A stretch of DNA of 60,197 bases from Calycina herbarum (lineage: Eukaryota > Ascomycota > Leotiomycetes > Helotiales > Pezizellaceae): the NCBI GenBank assembly GCA_001414485.1, contig LLEY01000267.1, positions 1 to 60,197 of the forward strand, written 5' to 3'. Shown piece by piece: positions 55,591 through 60,197 of this stretch. Both the position numbers and the translations under genes were made by a program. The notes beneath the pieces were generated by a model, which saw only the letters and a list, made by a program, of their open reading frames with translations, made no database searches and had not been told where the DNA came from. The stretch's first letter is position 1. Each line of letters begins with the position of its first letter.

Positions 55591-56915
55591 ATTTCTAACC
55601 TAAAATCCAGAAATTTTTAAGGGTTTATTTTCGTCTTTATATACGGTACTAGAAAATTGAGTCTCGGTGAACGAAAGGCTTTAGCTGAACTTCCTTATAT
55701 GACCTCCGTAAGGCATTTGGGAAGAAAGATTCATTGACAGAAGTCTCGAGACTGCGTGCGAAGGATTTTAGGTCCTGGTGGTGTGAGTTGATTCTGCTTG
55801 TGTTATGCGTCCGCGATCTAATGGTGGGGTCAAGTCGCAAGGCAGGCTGGGAAGTCTTTTATTAAGACAAGTTAGTCCAGGCGTCGCTAATCTTCAAAAA
55901 ACAGAGATCTCTTGCCTGTTCTATGATCTGGGTCTCCGAGGCCATTTTCGTAGCCTTTTCAAAGCAGGTATGCTCCACTCAATTCTGGATAATACCCAGT
56001 AGAGCGGCGCAACCCATTGCTCGCGTTTCTCTGCGGTTTCCAGTCCACCACTTTATCTGAGCATTTTTGAGACTCGTAGCCGGCGCGGATTGAGATTGAA
56101 GTGCCTTTGTAAATGGGCTCGAATTGCTTTTAATAGGATTGAGACCGACCGGCTGGCAATACCCCTACATGGGGCTCCAGCCTCTCATTTGTCAATAATT
56201 AGGCACATATCATGCAAACTACCCATGCATGTACGCCACAGTATTACTTCTGAGCGCCATTTATCGCCTCTTAAAATTTCTGAGGTGCTACTAGAATTAT
56301 ATAAGATGAGTATATAATACATTCTAACAAATATCTCCTAACTAATAATTTTAGATAATTTCCCTATTCCAGGGCGTGTTGTTAAGCAAACCGAGTGTGG
56401 GAATTCTAAGCAACCGGAAAACATAGAAGGCTTTAGCCCCTTTGTTAATGAAATCGTGGATTGGATAGAGAGGTGTTTCTTATAATTTGTATAAATTTTA
56501 AACTCAATTTACTAAATACATCCTATTTTTACCTGATTTATCTTACTTCATTTCCTTCTTTTACTGCTGTTTCTTAGAGGATTTCTTATAAGAAATCTCT
56601 AGAAGAAAAAAATCAAGGCTAGTAACAACTTTCCGTATCATTCTATATACTACGGGGGTAAGTCGAAATTGTAACAGTTTTGATTTAGTGAATTTGAGGC
56701 TTAGTAACAAGCTAGTGTTGGGTAGAATTCGGAAATTAGAGCCCTGTAGATAGTTAAGTAGCACTCCTGCTTTGAGAACTCTTCTCTCCTTGTAGACAAT
56801 CTAATCATATACTCTGATAGAAATCTCCTAAGAAGGAAGGTTCCTCTGTAACAATAGAAGAAGTAGTACACTATCTTCAATTAGTAGCGTATTTTCGAAC
56901 TCGTGGTTGACGTTG
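55591..56915. other. Decayed single-copy DNA
   Basis: Mixed composition with scattered short frames (for example 55649-55840 minus, 55805-56002 plus) that show no family resemblance. From about 56470 the DNA becomes more AT-rich towards the transposon nest. Confidence 0.45.
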
Positions 56916-57031
56916 TAACGTATTTCCCGGTCGAGTGGATCACGAGAACACTAAAACGCGACACTCTACTTAAAAATTAAAAATGCCACCACTATATCAA
57001 GCCCAGCCCTCTGATCAAGAGGGTCGTATTC
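56916..57031 (+). mobile_element. 5' fragment of a pogo-1-like transposon
   Basis: Starts TAACGTATTTCCCGG and reaches a transposase start (MPPLYQAQPS, then EGRIL) before being cut at 57031 by Copia F. It is the plus-strand counterpart of 1-302. Its last five bases, TATTC (57027-57031), would be one copy of the Copia F target duplication. Confidence 0.75.
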
Positions 57032-57521
57032 TGTTAAAATAGTCACGCAAGAGGGCAGAAGGCAGAAGTCAAGGGTATAAATTATATATATATGTGTATG
57101 TGTGTATGTGCGTATGTGTGTCCTGGGTAGACGTCCCAGGACCTAGTTATATACACATGTGTACAAAGGACTCTTTTGTATATACGTATGCGGAATACGT
57201 ATATAGTGTACAAAGGCCTCTTTGTATATACGTATTCGGAATACGTATGCGGTGTACAAAGGACTCTTTATATATACGCATTCGGAATACGTATGCGGTG
57301 TACAAAGGACTCTTTGTATATACGTATGCGGAATACGCTACAAAACGCCACTTCCGTAAACGGAATACGTATGCGGAAGTATATGTAATTAATATACAAA
57401 ACTTAACGCGTTGCTCTAGAGTGCTCTAGACATATCAGAACCGCGACTAAGCTTAACTTTTAGGTCTATATACACTTAAGCACTTATGTCTAAGTATACT
57501 AGATACTAATATATTATTATA
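57032..57521 (-). repeat. 3' LTR of Copia F
   Basis: 490 bp; on the minus strand TATAATAATATATTAG to ACTATTTTAACA. It contains about four 46-bp units with two palindromes each (TACGTATTCGGAATACGTA and TACAAAGGACTCTTTGTA) and a hairpin TCCTGGG...CCCAGGA at 57120-57140. Confidence 0.85.
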
Positions 57522-57562
57522 TTCCCCTGTAAGATAGATATATACTTATACTATATTTAGCT

Positions 57563-59426
57563 TAACGTGGTTTATCAGGACCTGGCGCATATCAGGACCT
57601 GGCGCACTTTTCCTTGGCATTCAACTTTGAATATTAATAAATTAACTACAACATATTAAATTAACTATAACTACTTAGAATCCGAAGAATTAGACATATC
57701 TACATCTATTTAATAAGTTCGTGCATTGTGACCAGCTTTTCCGTAAGTGCTACAACGCCGTCTAGACGATTGCCCCTCCTTCTTATTACCCCCCTCTATA
57801 CGTAAGTCGCGTCGTACTTGCTCGTTAACGTCCTTTTAAGTTAAAAGATCTTAGACATCCTCTACTGTAAGTGCCCTCCCTTGATATACACGAGTCTTTT
57901 TAGCTCTACGGCGTTTGCTTAAGGCTTTATTCGCTGCTCGAAGAGTACGTACTTTAGTAGACAACAAGGTTATCTCATGGGCTATTCGCTCTATACCTTT
58001 TGCTAATACAGCAACTGTCTTAAATAGTGGAGTCGGCGAGCTCCCCTAGTGACAGGCAATCCGTTTCTAAACAAGAGTCGATTATAAGAGCGCTTTAGTG
58101 GGGTTTGAGGGAGTCTGGGAGATCTAAGTGTTGGAATTGGCAGTAGAGGGTCTTAGGGGAGTTGGAGTCCGTAACCTTACGTTAAGCTTTGAAAGTACTA
58201 CTTGCGGGTTAAAAGGCACTAGGCCAGCTCTACGGAATCCAGCTTAAGCGTTCTAGACCGTTATTGATTCTTTATATACTGTTATAAAAGCTAAAAAGAA
58301 CTCTACCTTCGTAATGTGGTTGATATAGGCTTTGATAAACGTCTTAATCTGCCGACTATATACCCGCTTTAATATACTAAAGTACCTAATATCAAGTGGT
58401 TGGGTTATATAGGATAAGTAAGGAGGTAGTCTAAGAGTTATAATATTGTATGCTTTGTAATACTCTTGAAATTCGGCTGATTCATAACTCTTATGCCTAT
58501 CTAACACTAGTATTCGATATAGACCCTTTGTACGACTAGCAGTATGTTTATTAAAGTGTTTTAGCTATTCTAGACCTGTCTCGTTGTTTGTCTATCCGTT
58601 ACTTGTTGGTTTAATAACCCAGTCGTGTGGGAGGCCGCCGTCTGTGTACTAATTCGTAAGATGATTCTTCCCTTGGACGACCAAAAATGGAGGGACATCC
58701 CAACCCTCGCCATTGATACAAGCAATTGCTATAGCCTATTCCCGATTGCCTGGCTAAACTGCCTTGCCTCTGCCACGTCGATCTACACGTGTGACAACCA
58801 TTGTAGGGCAAATCATACCTATTATAAAGCCCGTTTCGTCGAAGTTATAGAAATCGCAATCTAAAACGCTGTATTTCGCCCTTATATTTTGCATAAGTCG
58901 GAACCACGCGCTAATTAGGTTAGGATCTTCGTATAAGGCTCTTTAGAAGTCGTAAACGCGATTAAAACGTGTCTTTAACCCTGGTTGTCGTTGTATAAAT
59001 CGATATGCCTAAAGCTTGCTAACGCGTTTCCCTCCCCGCGATTCGAGGATATAATTTGCTATATCTTCTATACTAGCTAGCCGGGGTGCAAACCCTCTAG
59101 AATCTAAGTCAAGTATGTTCTAAAGAATCACTTCCTCCTTGAGTTAAGTTAATTTGATATTTGCTGGCCGTCGTTCTAGGAGGGGAAGTTGGCCGTTTAT
59201 TCTGTGGCGAAGGCTAGTTTCGGGGACTTTGTAGATTTTTGCAGCAGCCCGACGACTAAGCTTTTTAGATGATCGGATAGCTTCGATAGCTAAGATGATT
59301 CGAGCTTCTTAAGTTTGAATTTCCATTAGTGGTTGTTAAGATAACGCGTGTTAAAATAATAAAGTAGAGAAGATGGGAAAAGTACGCCAGGTCCTGATAT
59401 ACGCCAGGTCCTGATAAACCACGTTA
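57563..59426 (-). mobile_element. pogo-5: nearly intact pogo/Fot1-type DNA transposon
   Basis: 1864 bp. Both ends read TAACGTGGTTT followed by two perfect or near-perfect 17-bp direct repeats, ATCAGGACCTGGCGCAT then ATCAGGACCTGGCGCAC. TA lies at both borders. It sits between the pol stop and the polypurine tract of Copia F. Compared with pogo-4 it has few RIP changes, so it is one of the youngest elements in the window. Confidence 0.9.
57660..59326 (-). pseudogene. pogo-5 transposase (DDE superfamily), few stops
   Basis: Start ATG at 59324-59326 (MEIQT, then a TAA at a Gln position). Helix-turn-helix: KLSRRAAAKIYKVPETSLRH. First catalytic Asp: DFYNFDETGFIIGM near 58845. Second Asp: LVLDRHKSYESAEFQEY (usually LVLDGHESH..) near 58510. 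Then LPPYLSYITQPLDIRYFSIL and a C-terminal Arg/Lys-rich region with a CCHC-like end (GKAGHNART). A handful of TAA/TAG, plus Gly/His changes around the second Asp, show that this copy is RIPped too and unlikely to be active. Confidence 0.8.
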
Positions 59427-59434
59427 TATATAAA

Positions 59435-59963
59435 TTAACTTAGACGAAGATTTAAAGTAGTAATAAACTTATTATACTTTACTTTATCTAGTCCTTTTGT
59501 AAAGCCATCGGCTATTTAGTCTTTTGTACCTATATATATAAGCCTTACTTGGTTACTAGTTATAGCGTCTCTTATAAAGTGATATATAATATCTATATAT
59601 TTACTTCTTTTATGAAATTCAGGATTATTAGCTAATTTTAAAGCTGATTTACTATCTGTTAATAGAATCGGAATAGTAGTATTATTATTAGAGTATATAA
59701 GATTATTAAAATATTCTACTAAGTTATTTAAATAGATAATTTCTTTTATAACTTCTTTATAAGACATATATTCAGCTTTATAGCTAGATAAAGCTATAGT
59801 CTTTTGTAAAGTCGTATTCCAGCTAATAATACAGCCTCTTATAAAAGTAGTATAGCCGCTAGTACTCTTCCGACTTATTATATCTCCTTCTCAATCGGCA
59901 TTAGTAAAGGCCTTTAGATTTAGAATAGCTTCTAGCTGATTATCTATATTACTATAGTATAGT
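59435..59963 (-). pseudogene. Copia F pol: RNase H C-terminal part
   Basis: Reads NADxEGD (TGA where Trp is expected), RKSTSGYTTFIRGCIISWN, TIALSSYKAEYMSYKEVIKE (usual form ALSSTEAEYMA), LLTDSKSALKLANNPEFHKR and GTKD-IADGFTKGLDK, with a TAA for Gln, ending at TAA 59435-59437. These are the conserved motifs of Ty1/Copia RNase H, which degrades RNA in RNA-DNA hybrids during reverse transcription. Only two in-frame stops are present, a much milder state than the Gypsy relics. Confidence 0.88.
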
Positions 59964-60197
59964 TGTTAAAATGGTCACGTAAGAGGGCAGAAGGCAGAAG
60001 TCAAGGGTATAAATTATGTGTATATATGTGTGTGTGTATATGTGTGTGTATATGTGTGTGTGTGTATGTGTGTGTGTGTGTCCTGGGTAGACATCCCAGG
60101 ACCTAGTTATATACACATGTGTATAAAGGACTCTTTGTATATACGCATTCGGAATACGTATGCGGTGTACAAAGGACTCTTTGTATATACGCATTCG
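59964..60197 (-). repeat. Second Copia-family LTR, cut by the window edge
   Basis: Begins TGTTAAAATGGTCACGTAAG, the same outer end as 57032, contains a GT-rich run (60018-60080), the hairpin TCCTGGG...CCCAGGA and the first palindromic 46-bp units. It interrupts the Copia F pol frame, so it is a separate insertion (solo LTR or part of a second element). Confidence 0.85.

Larger units (their letters stand above)
57032..59963 (-). mobile_element. Copia F: 3' part of a Copia retrotransposon, hit by pogo-5 and cut by another LTR
   Basis: Minus-strand element. The 3' LTR is at 57032-57521, preceded (minus strand) by the polypurine tract ACAGGGGAA (57522-57530). The RNase H end of pol lies at 59435-59963. 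Between them pogo-5 (57563-59426) is inserted at a TA. At 59964 a second LTR of the same family interrupts the pol frame, so the rest of the element lies beyond the window. Confidence 0.8.

Noticed and set aside
57094..57429. 111-codon frame with repeated CTKDSLYIR-like peptides
   Set aside because: Direct translation of the 46-bp LTR repeats; not a repeat protein gene.
1..60197. A novel defence, biosynthetic or prokaryote-like system
   Set aside because: No cluster of co-oriented enzymes, no polyketide/peptide synthetase, no NLR or mating-type genes; the window is explained by transposons and a few ordinary host genes.

Overview
The window looks like part of a filamentous ascomycete genome (Pezizomycotina; gene content is compatible with Leotiomycetes, but the sequence alone does not prove this). 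Evidence: short GT-AG introns of about 46-103 nt, a Zn2Cys6 regulator, an S1/P1 nuclease, F-box and BTB genes, a DUF7924-type gene relic, and transposons damaged by repeat-induced point mutation (RIP). In the damaged tracts CpA and TpG are almost absent, TpA is in excess, and reading frames are broken mostly by TAA/TAG where Gln or Trp codons are expected.

Layout. 1-26165 is one large nest of transposons. Gypsy A (plus strand, 5' end beyond the left edge, 3' LTR ending at 26160) was hit by pogo-2 (itself holding a solo LTR of the Gypsy A family and cut by pogo-1), by a solo Copia LTR, by pogo-3, and by Gypsy B1 (minus, 5598-23036). Gypsy B1 carries a Tc1/mariner element in its 3' LTR and a second, opposite-facing copy of its own family, Gypsy B2 (8947-18145), which in turn holds pogo-4. 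Target-site duplications (TATAG, TTATA, CTATC/CTATT, GGCTA) support most joints.

Gene island 1 (about 26400-32560) holds, on the minus strand, a secreted S1/P1-type nuclease and a large single-pass membrane protein with a Ser/Ala-rich ectodomain and a long disordered tail. 32560-39200 is a second RIP tract with an internally deleted Gypsy C between two inverted-repeat arms. Gene island 2 (about 39400-46600) holds an F-box gene with an uncertain 3' part, a small cysteine-rich secreted protein, a BTB protein and a Zn2Cys6 transcription factor.

46630-54007 is a pseudogene of a DUF7924-type gene, split by a complete, only lightly RIPped Gypsy E (47101-52573, TSD AGAAC); it also carries several nonsense or start-loss changes of the RIP type. 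54008-56915 is decayed single-copy DNA with one gene relic. 56916-60197 is another nest: a pogo fragment cut by Copia F, which is hit by a nearly intact pogo-5 and by a second Copia-family LTR running off the right edge.

The host genes do not form an operon or an obvious pathway; what links them is position, as two small gene islands between RIP-degraded blocks. I found no tRNA, rRNA, CRISPR or prokaryote-type system.
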